Shown here: positions 1 through 8,264 of the stretch, one piece after another
Position numbering within the stretch: the first letter of the stretch is position 1
Layout of the letters: each line of letters starts with the position of its first letter
Source of the DNA: Allomuricauda sp.
Lineage (GTDB): Bacteria > Bacteroidota > Bacteroidia > Flavobacteriales > Flavobacteriaceae
Direction: 5' to 3'
Assembly (NCBI RefSeq): GCF_013911645.1
Contig: NZ_JACESV010000002.1
Span: 806,001 to 870,000 of the forward strand
Length of the DNA stretch: 64,000 nt
Translations under genes and position numbers: made by a program
Notes under the pieces: model-generated
Databases searched by the model: none
What the model saw: the letters and a program-made list of their open reading frames with translations, nothing else
What the model was told of the DNA's origin: nothing

Positions 1-1
1 A

Positions 2-394
2 AAAATAATTGAACAATGCAGTGGTCCGGGCCAGGTTCCGGACAACTGCATTAGACTTTTTAGCCATATACTCAATGCGCACCATATCTGGAACCATCGC
101 ATGTTGGGAATCCCAACCGAATTCGGTGTTTGGGACGAGCACGAATTGAGCAAGTGGGAAGATATCCATTACGAAAACCAGCGCACCTCTTTTGAAATTG
201 TTTCCAATACGGATACTTTTGAAAAACGGGTGGAGTACGAGAACAGTCAAGGAAGAAGTTTTTCCAATGACATAAAGGATATTCTTTTTCATATTATTAA
301 CCATTCCACGCACCATCGTGGGCAAATTATGATGGAAATGAGAAATTCTGGAATAGCGCCAGAACCTTTGGATTACGTACATTACAAACGATAA
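2..394 (+). CDS. DinB family protein, 5'-truncated by the window edge
   Basis: The frame is open from base 2, so the true start lies upstream of the window; 130 codons plus the stop are visible. The piece contains HILNAHHIWNHR near its start and HIINHSTHHRGQI near its end, matching the spaced histidines that form the metal site of DinB/YfiT-type four-helix bundles. Members of this superfamily include thiol-dependent S-transferases and many uncharacterised metalloproteins, so the exact reaction is not predictable. The stop is 23 bases before the permease gene at 418 on the same strand, so it may be the first or an early gene of that operon. An ATG at 101 lies inside the domain and is not the start. 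Confidence 0.75.
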   Translation, partial: KIIEQCSGPGQVPDNCIRLFSHILNAHHIWNHRMLGIPTEFGVWDEHELSKWEDIHYENQRTSFEIVSNTDTFEKRVEYENSQGRSFSNDIKDILFHIINHSTHHRGQIMMEMRNSGIAPEPLDYVHYKR

Positions 395-417
395 CAAGCA
401 ACTAACTAACACTTTAC

Positions 418-1647
418 ATGAATATTAAAACCAAACTCCAACTGTCCTTTATGATGTTCCTCGAGTTTTTTATCTGGGGTGGTTGGTTTGTTACTTTGGG
501 TACTTTTTTGGGCAACAATTTGGAGGCCACAGCGGGACAATCGTCAATGGCCTTTTCCACACAGTCATGGGGAGCTATCATTGCTCCGTTCATTATCGGA
601 TTGATTGCCGACAGATACTTTAATGCCGAACGAATTTTAGGGGTACTGCACTTAATAGGTGCATTTTTAATGTACCAAATGTATCAGTCAACAGATTTTA
701 CGGCCTTTTACCCCTATGTGCTGGGTTACATGATCTTGTACATGCCCACATTGGCATTGGTAAATTCAATTTCATTCAACCAAATGAAAGACCCTGCAAA
801 AGAATTTTCGAACATCCGCGTGTTCGGGACCATCGGTTGGATTATTGCCGGTCTGGTCATTAGTTATCTTTTTGTTTGGGATTCGCCAGAAGCGTTGAAA
901 GCGGGAATGCTCAAAAACACATTTTTAATGGCGGGCATCGCTTCTGCCGTGTTGGGGCTTTTCAGCTTTACATTGCCCAAAACTCCTCCAACAGTAGACA
1001 AAAATGAAAAGGTGACCATTTCCGATATGTTGGGACTGGATGCGTTAAAGCTTTTAAAGGACAAAAACTTTTTGGTGTTCTTTATCTCATCCGTATTGAT
1101 TTGTATCCCATTGGCCTTTTATTATCAAAACGCCAACCCTTTTCTGGCAGAAATAGGGTTGCCCAATCCAACGGGGAAAATGGCCATCGGACAAATATCG
1201 GAAGCACTGTTTATTCTTGCGCTGCCCTTTTTCTTTACCAAGTTTGGATTTAAAAAGACGATTTTGATAGGCATGTTGGCCTGGACCGTTCGTTATTTGC
1301 TGTTCGCTTACGGTAATGCAGACGAACTATCATTTATGCTGATCATCGGAATTGCATTGCACGGTATTTGTTACGACTTTTTCTTTGTATCCGGACAGAT
1401 TTATACCGATACCAAAGCAGGGGAGAAATACAAAAGTGCCGCGCAAGGATTGATTACCTTGGCCACTTACGGTGTAGGAATGTTAATAGGGTTCTGGATC
1501 GCTGGGTTAATAACCGATTCACTTACTTTGGAAGATGGAACTCACGCTTGGGATACCATTTGGATTTATCCGGCAGCGTTCGCAGCAGTAGTATTTATAT
1601 TGTTTGCACTGATATTTAAAAACGAAAAAGTAGAATATAAATCTTAG
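418..1647 (+). CDS. Nucleoside permease-like MFS transporter (nucleoside:H+ symporter family)
   Basis: This 409-residue protein has about twelve hydrophobic segments and begins with the family-like stretch LQLSFMMFLEFFIWGGWFVTLG. The section LVNSISFNQMKDPAKEFSNIRVFGTIGW is typical of the NupG/XapB-type nucleoside:proton symporters. It should sit in the inner membrane and import a nucleoside or, in Bacteroidota relatives placed beside sugar dehydrogenases, another small glycoside; the substrate is inferred, not shown. The next gene, a second MFS transporter, begins 28 bases downstream and a Gfo/Idh/MocA oxidoreductase follows, so it is probably cotranscribed for uptake and oxidation of a carbohydrate. 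Confidence 0.85.
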   Translation: MNIKTKLQLSFMMFLEFFIWGGWFVTLGTFLGNNLEATAGQSSMAFSTQSWGAIIAPFIIGLIADRYFNAERILGVLHLIGAFLMYQMYQSTDFTAFYPYVLGYMILYMPTLALVNSISFNQMKDPAKEFSNIRVFGTIGWIIAGLVISYLFVWDSPEALKAGMLKNTFLMAGIASAVLGLFSFTLPKTPPTVDKNEKVTISDMLGLDALKLLKDKNFLVFFISSVLICIPLAFYYQNANPFLAEIGLPNPTGKMAIGQISEALFILALPFFFTKFGFKKTILIGMLAWTVRYLLFAYGNADELSFMLIIGIALHGICYDFFFVSGQIYTDTKAGEKYKSAAQGLITLATYGVGMLIGFWIAGLITDSLTLEDGTHAWDTIWIYPAAFAAVVFILFALIFKNEKVEYKS

Positions 1648-1675
1648 ATACAACCAAAAATCAACTAATACAAAC

Positions 1676-2914
1676 ATGAAAAACGTAAACAAAAATCAGC
1701 TATTTGTAGCGGCCTGTATATCGCTTGTCGTTACATCCATGACCTTTGCCATCAGGGCGGGTATTTTGACCCAATTAGGGGAAGAGTTTATGCTTTCCAA
1801 TCAACAATTGGGTTGGATAAACAGTATGGGCTTTTTTGGGTTCCCTATTGCAATGATCTTCGGTGGATTGCTCTACAATAAAATAGGGGCACGTAAACTC
1901 ATGGTAACGGCATTTGTCTGCCACATGCTTGGATTGGTGCTCACTATTATGGCAGGAGGTTTCTGGACGCTAATTATATCCACCTTCTTTATTGGTTTTG
2001 CCAATGGTTCGGTCGAAGCGGCCTGTAACCCTATGATCGCCGATATGTTCACCAAGAACCGGACAGCTATGCTGAACAGGTTCCACGTATGGTTCCCCGG
2101 AGGAATTGTAATTGGCTCCCTTATCTCCAAGTTCATGACCGATTTTGGAATGGGATGGCAGTTGCAGATAGCAGTAATGCTGATACCAACACTTATCTAC
2201 GGATACATGTTCTTTAAACAACAGTTTCCGGAAAGCGAGCATATCGAAACCGACACCACAAAAAATATCAAAGGGCTGGCAGACCCATTGTTCATTTTTA
2301 TAATGATCTGTATGACGCTAACCGCGATATCCGAATTTGGACCACAACAATGGGTAGAGCGTATATTGGGCAATTCAGGAGCAAGTCCAATGCTGGTGTT
2401 GGCCATGGTGACGGGTATTATGGCCATAGGCCGGTACTTTGCAGGCCCCATTGTACATAGGCTTAACCCCATAGGAGTGCTGGTGATGTCCGCTCTGGTC
2501 ACCACTGCTGCGGTTTACAGCATGAGTGTTGCAGAAGGGTCGATGATTTATTTTGCGGCCATTCTTTTTGCCCTCGGAGTTTGTTATTTTTGGCCTACCA
2601 TGATCGGGTTTACCTCGGAATATCTTCCAAAAACAGGGGCATTGGGAATGTCCTTGGTCGGAGGCGCAGGAATGTTCTCCACGGCCATTTGGCAGCCTGT
2701 AATCGGCGGATGGTTGGATAGTGCAAAAGAAACAGCCATAGCATCGGGATTGACCGATCAGGTCGCAGAGTTGGCCGCAGGAAAGGCAACCTTGGGAAAA
2801 ATGATGTTTTTTCCGCTGGCAGTATTGATTTTGTTTTTCATTTTGTTCTTGTTGAGAAAAAAACTGGAAGAACGAAGAGTACCACAAGGTCATACCGCAG
2901 AAGAAGTAGTATAA
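1676..2914 (+). CDS. MFS sugar transporter
   Basis: The 412-residue product has twelve predicted membrane segments. It carries an N-terminal-half loop (GGLLYNKIGARKLM, about residues 63-76) equivalent to the MFS signature between helices 2 and 3. The general arrangement is that of FucP-like or related sugar/proton symporters of Bacteroidota. It is an inner-membrane importer; the substrate cannot be read from the sequence. It lies between a nucleoside-type permease (28 bases upstream) and a Gfo/Idh/MocA oxidoreductase (22 bases downstream) in the same direction, which supports a sugar or glycoside substrate oxidised by the next enzyme. Two different MFS permeases in one short operon is notable. 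Confidence 0.85.
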   Translation: MKNVNKNQLFVAACISLVVTSMTFAIRAGILTQLGEEFMLSNQQLGWINSMGFFGFPIAMIFGGLLYNKIGARKLMVTAFVCHMLGLVLTIMAGGFWTLIISTFFIGFANGSVEAACNPMIADMFTKNRTAMLNRFHVWFPGGIVIGSLISKFMTDFGMGWQLQIAVMLIPTLIYGYMFFKQQFPESEHIETDTTKNIKGLADPLFIFIMICMTLTAISEFGPQQWVERILGNSGASPMLVLAMVTGIMAIGRYFAGPIVHRLNPIGVLVMSALVTTAAVYSMSVAEGSMIYFAAILFALGVCYFWPTMIGFTSEYLPKTGALGMSLVGGAGMFSTAIWQPVIGGWLDSAKETAIASGLTDQVAELAAGKATLGKMMFFPLAVLILFFILFLLRKKLEERRVPQGHTAEEVV

Positions 2915-2936
2915 TTATAAAATAAAATAACAGAAA

Positions 2937-4073
2937 ATGCCTAAAAAGATTAGACTTGGAATTCTTGGAGGAGGAGGGGATTCCCTTATCGGAGTTTTAC
3001 ACAGAGTAGCCTCTTTCATTAATGACAATTATGAAATTGTTGGGGCGGTATTCAACCCAGATTTGGAAGACAGTATAGCGTTTGCCAAGGAAATTGACAT
3101 TCCTACCAATCGCGTCTACAAAGATTTTGATACGCTTGTTGAAGAAGAGATGAAACTCCCCGAAGACGAAAGAATTCAGGTGTGCTCTATACTTACACCA
3201 AACTTCCTTCATTTTCCAATGGCAAAAAAGCTGTTGGACAATGGTTTCCACGTTATCTGTGAAAAACCGATGACCACTACCTATGAAGAAGCCAAAATTC
3301 TTCAGGAAACCCTAAAAAAGGCGGGAACTGTATTTGCCGTTACCCATACCTATACAGGGTATCCGATGGTGCGTCAAATGCGTGAGATGATCAAGGAAGG
3401 AGTCATTGGAAAAGTACATAAAGTTGATGCACAATATTATCAAGGTTGGATGAACCCTATCATCCATGACAAGGAAAAACGCGGAACAGTATGGAGGCTC
3501 GACCCGAAAAAAGCGGGAATCAGTTCTTGTATGGGAGATATAGGGGTACATGCTTTCAATATGATTGAGTATACGACCGGCTTGCAGGTACAATCATTGC
3601 TGTGCGATTTTAATTATATGTACGATGACAATGTGATGGACATGGATGGTACGGCCCTTATCCGTATGGACAAAAACGTAAAAGGGGTCATTAGGGCAAG
3701 CCAAGTGGCCACAGGAGAGGAAAACAACCTCACCATTGCCATTTATGGTCAAAAGGGAGGCTTGAAATGGGAACAGGAAAACCCCAATTACCTCTACAAA
3801 TTGAACGACCCAGAACCATTGCAGGTGTACAAACCAGGCCATGAATATAATTCCGACCTATCCTTGGATGGAACCAAATTACCTCCCGGACACCCCGAGG
3901 GTATTTTTGATTCCATGGCCAATATTTATTTGGGCGTGGCCAGGGCCATTCGCGGCGAACAATACAATAGCGGAGAGTTCCCGACCATGTTGGATGGAGT
4001 TAGAGGCCTTAATTTTATTGAGAACACCGTAGCTTCTCACAAACAAGGAAATGTTTGGGTGGATATGGATTGA
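2937..4073 (+). CDS. Gfo/Idh/MocA family oxidoreductase
   Basis: This 378-residue enzyme starts with a Rossmann NAD(P)-binding segment (IRLGILGGGGDSLIGVLH, residues 5-22). It contains the family's conserved EKPMTTTYEEA, where the lysine is the usual catalytic residue, and a downstream MGDIGVHAFNMIEY with the substrate-side histidine. Members oxidise or reduce sugars and cyclitols, and many act on carbon 3 of glucosides. There is no signal peptide or Tat motif, so it is cytoplasmic. It is the last gene of the 418-4073 run and is followed at once by a strong hairpin terminator. Genes for a sugar isomerase/lyase and two DUF1080 proteins lie just downstream, which suggests a 3-keto-sugar pathway (inference from context). 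Confidence 0.88.
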   Translation: MPKKIRLGILGGGGDSLIGVLHRVASFINDNYEIVGAVFNPDLEDSIAFAKEIDIPTNRVYKDFDTLVEEEMKLPEDERIQVCSILTPNFLHFPMAKKLLDNGFHVICEKPMTTTYEEAKILQETLKKAGTVFAVTHTYTGYPMVRQMREMIKEGVIGKVHKVDAQYYQGWMNPIIHDKEKRGTVWRLDPKKAGISSCMGDIGVHAFNMIEYTTGLQVQSLLCDFNYMYDDNVMDMDGTALIRMDKNVKGVIRASQVATGEENNLTIAIYGQKGGLKWEQENPNYLYKLNDPEPLQVYKPGHEYNSDLSLDGTKLPPGHPEGIFDSMANIYLGVARAIRGEQYNSGEFPTMLDGVRGLNFIENTVASHKQGNVWVDMD

Positions 4074-4101
4074 TATTGGTCTATGGACCTAAAAACTAGA
4101 C

Positions 4102-4136
4102 ATGATGGCTGCCCTATGGGCGGCCATCATTTTTTA
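4102..4136 (+). terminator. Intrinsic terminator after the oxidoreductase gene
   Basis: A near-perfect stem pairs 4102-4114 (ATGATGGCTGCCC) with 4118-4130 (GGGCGGCCATCAT) around a TAT loop and is followed by TTTTT at 4131-4135. It is 28 bases after the oxidoreductase stop. The stop codon of the convergent ASCH gene (4127-4129) falls inside the right arm, so the stem also forms the 3' end of that message. Confidence 0.85.
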
Positions 4137-4591
4137 TAAAGCATCTCAAATTCCTCAAAAACCACAATCATACTCTCGGTAGGTTTGGTGCCTAGTTCAG
4201 AAAGTTCACGGGTGTAATGGTCCCAATGTGTTTTTTTCCAGTGTTCCAAACTTTTGTCGCCCTCGCCCTCTAGGCGAGCATGCTCTTCCCGAATACTAAA
4301 AAAGGGCAGTAGTTTAACGGCAGTGGTACGAATAACGCACTTGGCATTGCCCTCCCAATCGGTAACCACGTAAAAATCTCCGATTTTGGGCAAAGCTTCA
4401 TTGCGTAGTTGAATCCCTTTTAAAGAATGGGTAGTGGCCCTTTTGATTTCTTTGCAAACCAAATCGGCACACAGATCGGCATCTTTTTCATTATCACAAA
4501 AATGAATCACTTTGGGCGCATCTTCAGAAGCAAATTCCAAATGGGCATCCAAAAAGTCGCCCCACAGATTTCGGGCAGAAGCATTTTCCAT
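4127..4591 (-). CDS. ASCH domain-containing protein
   Basis: The 154-residue product has the ASCH fold signature: a conserved GIQLRNEALPKIGDFYVVTDWEGNAKCVIRTT, followed by KTHWDHYTRE near the C-terminus. ASCH (PUA-like) domains bind RNA or nucleosides; bacterial single-domain members include amidohydrolases acting on N4-acylcytidines and many of unknown role. It has no signal peptide. It is transcribed against the surrounding sugar genes. Its stop codon is embedded in the terminator stem of the convergent operon, and its start shares a 160-base spacer with the sugar isomerase gene. It is probably a bystander in the sugar locus. Confidence 0.85.
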   Translation of the reverse strand: MENASARNLWGDFLDAHLEFASEDAPKVIHFCDNEKDADLCADLVCKEIKRATTHSLKGIQLRNEALPKIGDFYVVTDWEGNAKCVIRTTAVKLLPFFSIREEHARLEGEGDKSLEHWKKTHWDHYTRELSELGTKPTESMIVVFEEFEMLYKK

Positions 4592-4646
4592 AAGTAGTGT
4601 TTAAAAAAAAACTCTAAGCTGTTTTAATTGTTAATGAATCCCTATA

Positions 4647-4673
4647 TTTATGTCTTACTACATGAGACATAAA
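4647..4673. promoter_or_regulatory. Dyad upstream of the sugar isomerase/DUF1080 operon (candidate operator)
   Basis: Nine-base arms TTTATGTCT (4647-4655) and AGACATAAA (4665-4673) pair perfectly around the nine bases TACTACATG. It lies in the spacer between the divergent ASCH gene and the isomerase gene, about 80 bases before the isomerase ATG, and has no T-run, so a protein-binding site is more likely than a terminator. The cognate regulator is not identifiable here. Confidence 0.45.
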
Positions 4674-4706
4674 ATTAGCATAGTTTTTTTCTTAAATATA
4701 GAAGAT

Positions 4707-4729
4707 AAATCCCAATTAAATTGGGATTT
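4707..4729. promoter_or_regulatory. 23-base palindrome in the leader of the isomerase gene
   Basis: Arms AAATCCCAAT (4707-4716) and ATTGGGATTT (4720-4729) are perfectly complementary around TAA. It ends 24 bases before the ATG at 4754, so it would either fold in the 5' untranslated RNA or act as a second operator beside the dyad at 4647-4673. No U-run follows it. Confidence 0.4.
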
Positions 4730-4753
4730 CCAAATTTCTTAAAATTAATTTCA

Positions 4754-5806
4754 ATGAAAACAATTAAAGGACCAGCCGTGTTCTTGGCGCAATTTGTGGA
4801 CAGTAAAGCTCCGTTCAATACCTTGGACGGTATGTGTAAATGGGCCTCGGATTTGGGGTACAAAGGAATTCAAATACCAACTTGGGAATCCTTCCTGATT
4901 GACTTGGACAAAGCGGCCGAAAGCCAAGATTATTGCGACGAGTTAAAAGGAAAAGTCAATTCCTACGGATTGGAAATCACGGAACTATCCACCCACTTGC
5001 AAGGGCAATTGGTAGCGGTGCATCCCGCTTACGATATTATGTTCGACAACTTTGCGCCCGAAGCATTGCACGGAAAGCCAAAGGAACGTACGAAATGGGC
5101 CGTTGACACCGTAAAAAAGGCCGCAACCGCAAGCCGCAGGTTGGGACTTAACGTGCATGCCACATTTTCTGGGTCATTGCTTTGGCACACCGCTCACCCA
5201 TGGCCACAACGACCTGCTGGCTTGGTGGAAATGGGTTTTGAGGAGTTGGCGAACCGCTGGATGCCCATCCTAAACCATTTTGACGAAGAAGGTGTGGATG
5301 TATGTTACGAAATCCATCCTGGGGAGGACCTGCACGATGGTGATACCTTCGAGCGTTTTTTGGAAGCAACGGGCAATCACAAAAGAGTGAACATTCTGTA
5401 CGATCCAAGCCATTTTGTATTGCAGCAATTGGATTACATTACCTATATCGATCATTACCACGAGTTTATCAAATCGTTCCACGTAAAGGATTCAGAATTT
5501 AACCCAACGGGCAAAAAAGGAGCCTTTGGCGGGTACAACGATTGGGGCGATAGAGCAGGGAGGTACCGTTCCTTAGGCGATGGTCAGATAGATTTTAAGA
5601 CCATTTTCTCCAAATTGACCCAGTACGGTTGCGATGTTTGGGCCGTAATGGAGTGGGAATGCTGCATAAAAAGTCCAGAACAAGGTGCTCGTGAGGGAGC
5701 AAAATTTATTCAAGATCACATTATAGAGGCGACCACAAAAACTTTTGATGATTTTGCAGGTGCCGAAACTGATAAAGAAAAACTTAAAAACATATTGGGA
5801 TTATGA
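4754..5806 (+). CDS. Sugar phosphate isomerase/epimerase-like TIM-barrel protein
   Basis: This 350-residue protein belongs to the xylose isomerase-like TIM-barrel superfamily (AP endonuclease 2 fold). Acidic and histidine metal ligands are visible in YEIHPGED, NILYDPSHF, SFHVKDSEF and the late MEWECC. Members isomerise, epimerise or beta-eliminate sugars, and relatives beside Gfo/Idh/MocA enzymes act on 3-keto sugars. I use the ATG at 4754 (MKTIKGPAVF); a TTG at 4721 lies inside a palindrome and adds eleven unconserved-looking residues. Its stop overlaps the start of the DUF1080 lipoprotein gene by four bases, so the two are translationally coupled. Cytoplasmic; its substrate is inferred to be the product of the upstream oxidoreductase. 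Confidence 0.85.
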   Translation: MKTIKGPAVFLAQFVDSKAPFNTLDGMCKWASDLGYKGIQIPTWESFLIDLDKAAESQDYCDELKGKVNSYGLEITELSTHLQGQLVAVHPAYDIMFDNFAPEALHGKPKERTKWAVDTVKKAATASRRLGLNVHATFSGSLLWHTAHPWPQRPAGLVEMGFEELANRWMPILNHFDEEGVDVCYEIHPGEDLHDGDTFERFLEATGNHKRVNILYDPSHFVLQQLDYITYIDHYHEFIKSFHVKDSEFNPTGKKGAFGGYNDWGDRAGRYRSLGDGQIDFKTIFSKLTQYGCDVWAVMEWECCIKSPEQGAREGAKFIQDHIIEATTKTFDDFAGAETDKEKLKNILGL

Positions 5807-6564
5807 GAAAATCGATATTATTCGTAGCCCTTGCCATTGCTTTTGCATGTAAGGACAAATCAAAAGAGAACAAACAGGAAGTTGATTCTGACCCAATGGC
5901 TGGCATGGAAACTGAAACTCCTGAAGAGCCAAAGCCATCGTGGGATATTCTATTTGATGGAACCAGTTTTGACGGTTGGCACATGTACAATGGAGGAGAA
6001 GTTACCGAACCTTGGAAACTCGAAGATGGCGCCATGGTTTTTTATCCGCCAGAGGAGCGGCCCGAAGGTGCCAACTATAACTTGGTGACGGATGAAGAGT
6101 TTACCGATTTTGTGCTTACCATGGATTGGAAAATTGCCGAAGGCGGAAACAGCGGTTTCTTTTGGGGAGTGAAAGAAGATGAAAAATACGGACAACCTTA
6201 CTTGACCGGACCAGAAATACAGGTTTTGGACGATGAAAGACATCCTGATGCACAAAATGGGGAAGACCGATTGGCAGGTTCTTTGTACGATATAATCCCT
6301 CCATCGGAAAATGTGGTGAAGCCTGCAGGGGAATGGAATTCCGTGGAATTGATGATCAATCACAAAACCAACCAAGGCCATGTAGTTTTGAATGGGACCA
6401 AGATAGTTGAGTTTCCAGTGCAAGGCCCAGAATGGGACAAGCTGGTGGCCAATTCAAAATTTGCCGATTGGGAAGATTTTGCAGCCTTTAAAACAGGCAA
6501 AATTGGATTACAAGACCATGGAGATGTGGTAGCCTACAGAAATATCAAAATAAAAGAACTTTAA
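5803..6564 (+). CDS. DUF1080 lipoprotein (3-keto-disaccharide hydrolase family)
   Basis: The 253-residue protein starts with a lipoprotein signal (MRKSILFVALAIAFAC, lipobox cysteine at 16), followed by an acidic linker. One DUF1080 jelly-roll domain then runs from about residue 47 (WDILFDGTSFDGWHMYNGG) to QDHGDVVAYRNIKIKEL at the end. Pfam names this family 3-keto-disaccharide hydrolase; characterised members cleave glycosidic bonds of keto-sugars, sometimes by elimination. The lipidated cysteine is followed by lysine and aspartate and its final membrane cannot be decided here. The ATG overlaps the isomerase stop by four bases, and a second DUF1080 gene begins one base after its stop, so the three genes form one transcript. 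Confidence 0.85.
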   Translation: MRKSILFVALAIAFACKDKSKENKQEVDSDPMAGMETETPEEPKPSWDILFDGTSFDGWHMYNGGEVTEPWKLEDGAMVFYPPEERPEGANYNLVTDEEFTDFVLTMDWKIAEGGNSGFFWGVKEDEKYGQPYLTGPEIQVLDDERHPDAQNGEDRLAGSLYDIIPPSENVVKPAGEWNSVELMINHKTNQGHVVLNGTKIVEFPVQGPEWDKLVANSKFADWEDFAAFKTGKIGLQDHGDVVAYRNIKIKEL

Positions 6565-6565
6565 A

Positions 6566-7321
6566 ATGAATAGAATCAAGATTGCCCTTATGTTGCTGAC
6601 ATTTTCAATGGGGCTGTTCACATTTGGGCAAGAAGTAGAACCAACTACACCAGAAGAAACCGAATTTTATAAACCCGTACCACCAAAAGTGACCCCTGGT
6701 GAAGATGGAGCCCCACCAAGTGATGCCATTGTCCTTTTTGATGGCACCTCCTTGGATAAGTGGGTCAGTTCTGTGGACAGTACTGCCGCCAAATGGATAT
6801 TGAACAAGGACGGCAGCATGACGGTGAACGATAGGACAGGGGATATTCAGACCAAGCAAAATTTTGGAAGTATCCAGCTTCATATCGAATGGAAATCACC
6901 CGCAGAAGTACAACGCGATGGTCAAAACAGAGGTAATAGTGGCGTATTTTTGAATGGCCTGTATGAAGTGCAAGTGCTGGACAACAACGATAACGACACT
7001 TACGTCAATGGTCAAGTAGGCTCTATTTACAAACAACATGTGCCCTTGGCCATGGCGTCCGTACCTACCGGAGAATGGAACACCTACGATATAATTTACC
7101 ATGCTCCCGAGTTTGAAAAGGGGCAAAAAGTGAAATCTGGAACCTTAACAGTAATTCACAATGGTGTGTTGATCCAAGACCATGTGGAGATAAAAGGAAC
7201 CACTCCTTACATTGGTTGGCCCAAAAACCCGCCACACGGCAAAGGGCCGCTTAGGCTTCAAGATCATGGCGACAACAGTAGGGTCAGTTATAGAAATATT
7301 TGGGTAAGGGAGCTGGATTAG
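6566..7321 (+). CDS. Secreted DUF1080 protein (3-keto-disaccharide hydrolase family)
   Basis: A 251-residue protein with a cleavable signal peptide (MNRIKIALMLLTFSMGLFTFGQ). A proline-rich linker and one DUF1080 domain follow, with the paralogous landmarks VLFDGTSLDKWVS, NSGVFLNGLYEVQVLDN and LRLQDHGDNSRVSYRNIWVRELD. It has no lipobox, in contrast to the neighbouring paralogue, so one enzyme is probably anchored and the other free in the periplasm. It starts one base after the stop of the preceding DUF1080 gene. The paired copies may work on different linkages or on successive steps; this is inference. It ends the operon; a new promoter motif for yicC appears 58 bases downstream. Confidence 0.85.
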   Translation: MNRIKIALMLLTFSMGLFTFGQEVEPTTPEETEFYKPVPPKVTPGEDGAPPSDAIVLFDGTSLDKWVSSVDSTAAKWILNKDGSMTVNDRTGDIQTKQNFGSIQLHIEWKSPAEVQRDGQNRGNSGVFLNGLYEVQVLDNNDNDTYVNGQVGSIYKQHVPLAMASVPTGEWNTYDIIYHAPEFEKGQKVKSGTLTVIHNGVLIQDHVEIKGTTPYIGWPKNPPHGKGPLRLQDHGDNSRVSYRNIWVRELD

Positions 7322-7378
7322 CTCCCTTATTACTATTTTACTGATACAGAATCTCCAAGAGCCAAAACCTATTTTGGT

Positions 7379-7386
7379 TACCTTTG
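7379..7386 (+). promoter_or_regulatory. Bacteroidota -7 box (TACCTTTG) upstream of yicC
   Basis: TACCTTTG matches the TAnnTTTG -7 consensus exactly and lies 20 bases before the ATG at 7407. A clear -33 TTTG is not present at the usual distance. The box lies beyond the spurious upstream start at 7374 and therefore supports the shorter yicC frame. A small hairpin (7362-7377) lies just before it. Confidence 0.5.
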
Positions 7387-7406
7387 GCAAAATTTATCAT
7401 TTATAT

Positions 7407-8264
7407 ATGATTCAATCCATGACAGGCTATGGGAAGCACGTAGTTCAGCTTCCTTCCAAAAAAATCACCATTGAGCTCAAATCGCTCAACAGCAAGAGTT
7501 TGGACATCAATGCCAGACTTCCCCAATTCTACAGGGAAAAGGAGCTGGAATTGCGTAAAATGATCGCTGGTGCCTTGAACAGGGGCAAGGTAGACTTTAA
7601 CCTTTATGTTGAAATTACGGGTGAGGAAACTACAGCAGAGGTCAACAAAGGTGTGGTAAAGAATTATATGGAACAATTGGCCGATATTGCCAAGGGCGAC
7701 GATATAAAATTGATGGAAATGGCATTGCGCATGCCGGATACCCTCAAAACCGATAAGGACGATATTAACGAAGAGGAGTACAAGGCCATAATAGAAGCCA
7801 TGGACGAAGCCCTTTCCAAAATTGTTGAGTTCCGTAATGAAGAAGGAAAGGTACTGGAGGAGGATTTTGTGGCCAGGTTGAAGAATTTAAACGAACTTTT
7901 GGAAGCCGTGAAAGCCATGGACCCCGAACGTTTGGGAACGGTAAGGGAGCGATTGGACAAAGCGGTGGCCGACCTTAAAGTGGAATTGGATGCCAATAGA
8001 TTTGAACAGGAACTGATCTATTATCTTGAGAAGTACGACATCACCGAAGAAAAGGTTCGCTTGGCCAACCACCTAAAATATTTTGAGACCACCTTGAATT
8101 CCGATGACTCCAATGGCAAAAAATTAGGTTTCATTTCCCAAGAAATAGGGAGAGAGATCAATACCATTGGTTCCAAGGCCAATTATGCGCCCATGCAACA
8201 ATTGGTGGTACAGATGAAGGATGAACTGGAAAAAATAAAGGAACAAATGCTCAATGTGTTATGA
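7407..8264 (+). CDS. YicC-family endoribonuclease-like protein
   Basis: This 285-residue protein opens with MIQSMTGYGKH, the hallmark N-terminus of YicC. It ends with the conserved DUF1732 region (KLGFISQEIGREINTIGSKANYAPMQQLVVQMKDELEKIKEQMLNVL). E. coli YicC is a metal-dependent endoribonuclease implicated in small-RNA turnover; the same role is likely here. The start at 7407 restores the family N-terminus; eleven further codons upstream overlap the promoter box. Its stop overlaps the gmk start by four bases, giving the widely conserved yicC-gmk pairing, with nadD next. Confidence 0.93.
   Translation: MIQSMTGYGKHVVQLPSKKITIELKSLNSKSLDINARLPQFYREKELELRKMIAGALNRGKVDFNLYVEITGEETTAEVNKGVVKNYMEQLADIAKGDDIKLMEMALRMPDTLKTDKDDINEEEYKAIIEAMDEALSKIVEFRNEEGKVLEEDFVARLKNLNELLEAVKAMDPERLGTVRERLDKAVADLKVELDANRFEQELIYYLEKYDITEEKVRLANHLKYFETTLNSDDSNGKKLGFISQEIGREINTIGSKANYAPMQQLVVQMKDELEKIKEQMLNVL

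Noticed and set aside
2375..2893. 172-codon minus-strand open frame inside the MFS gene
   Set aside because: It is antisense to a well-supported transporter, has an unlikely composition, and shows no domain.
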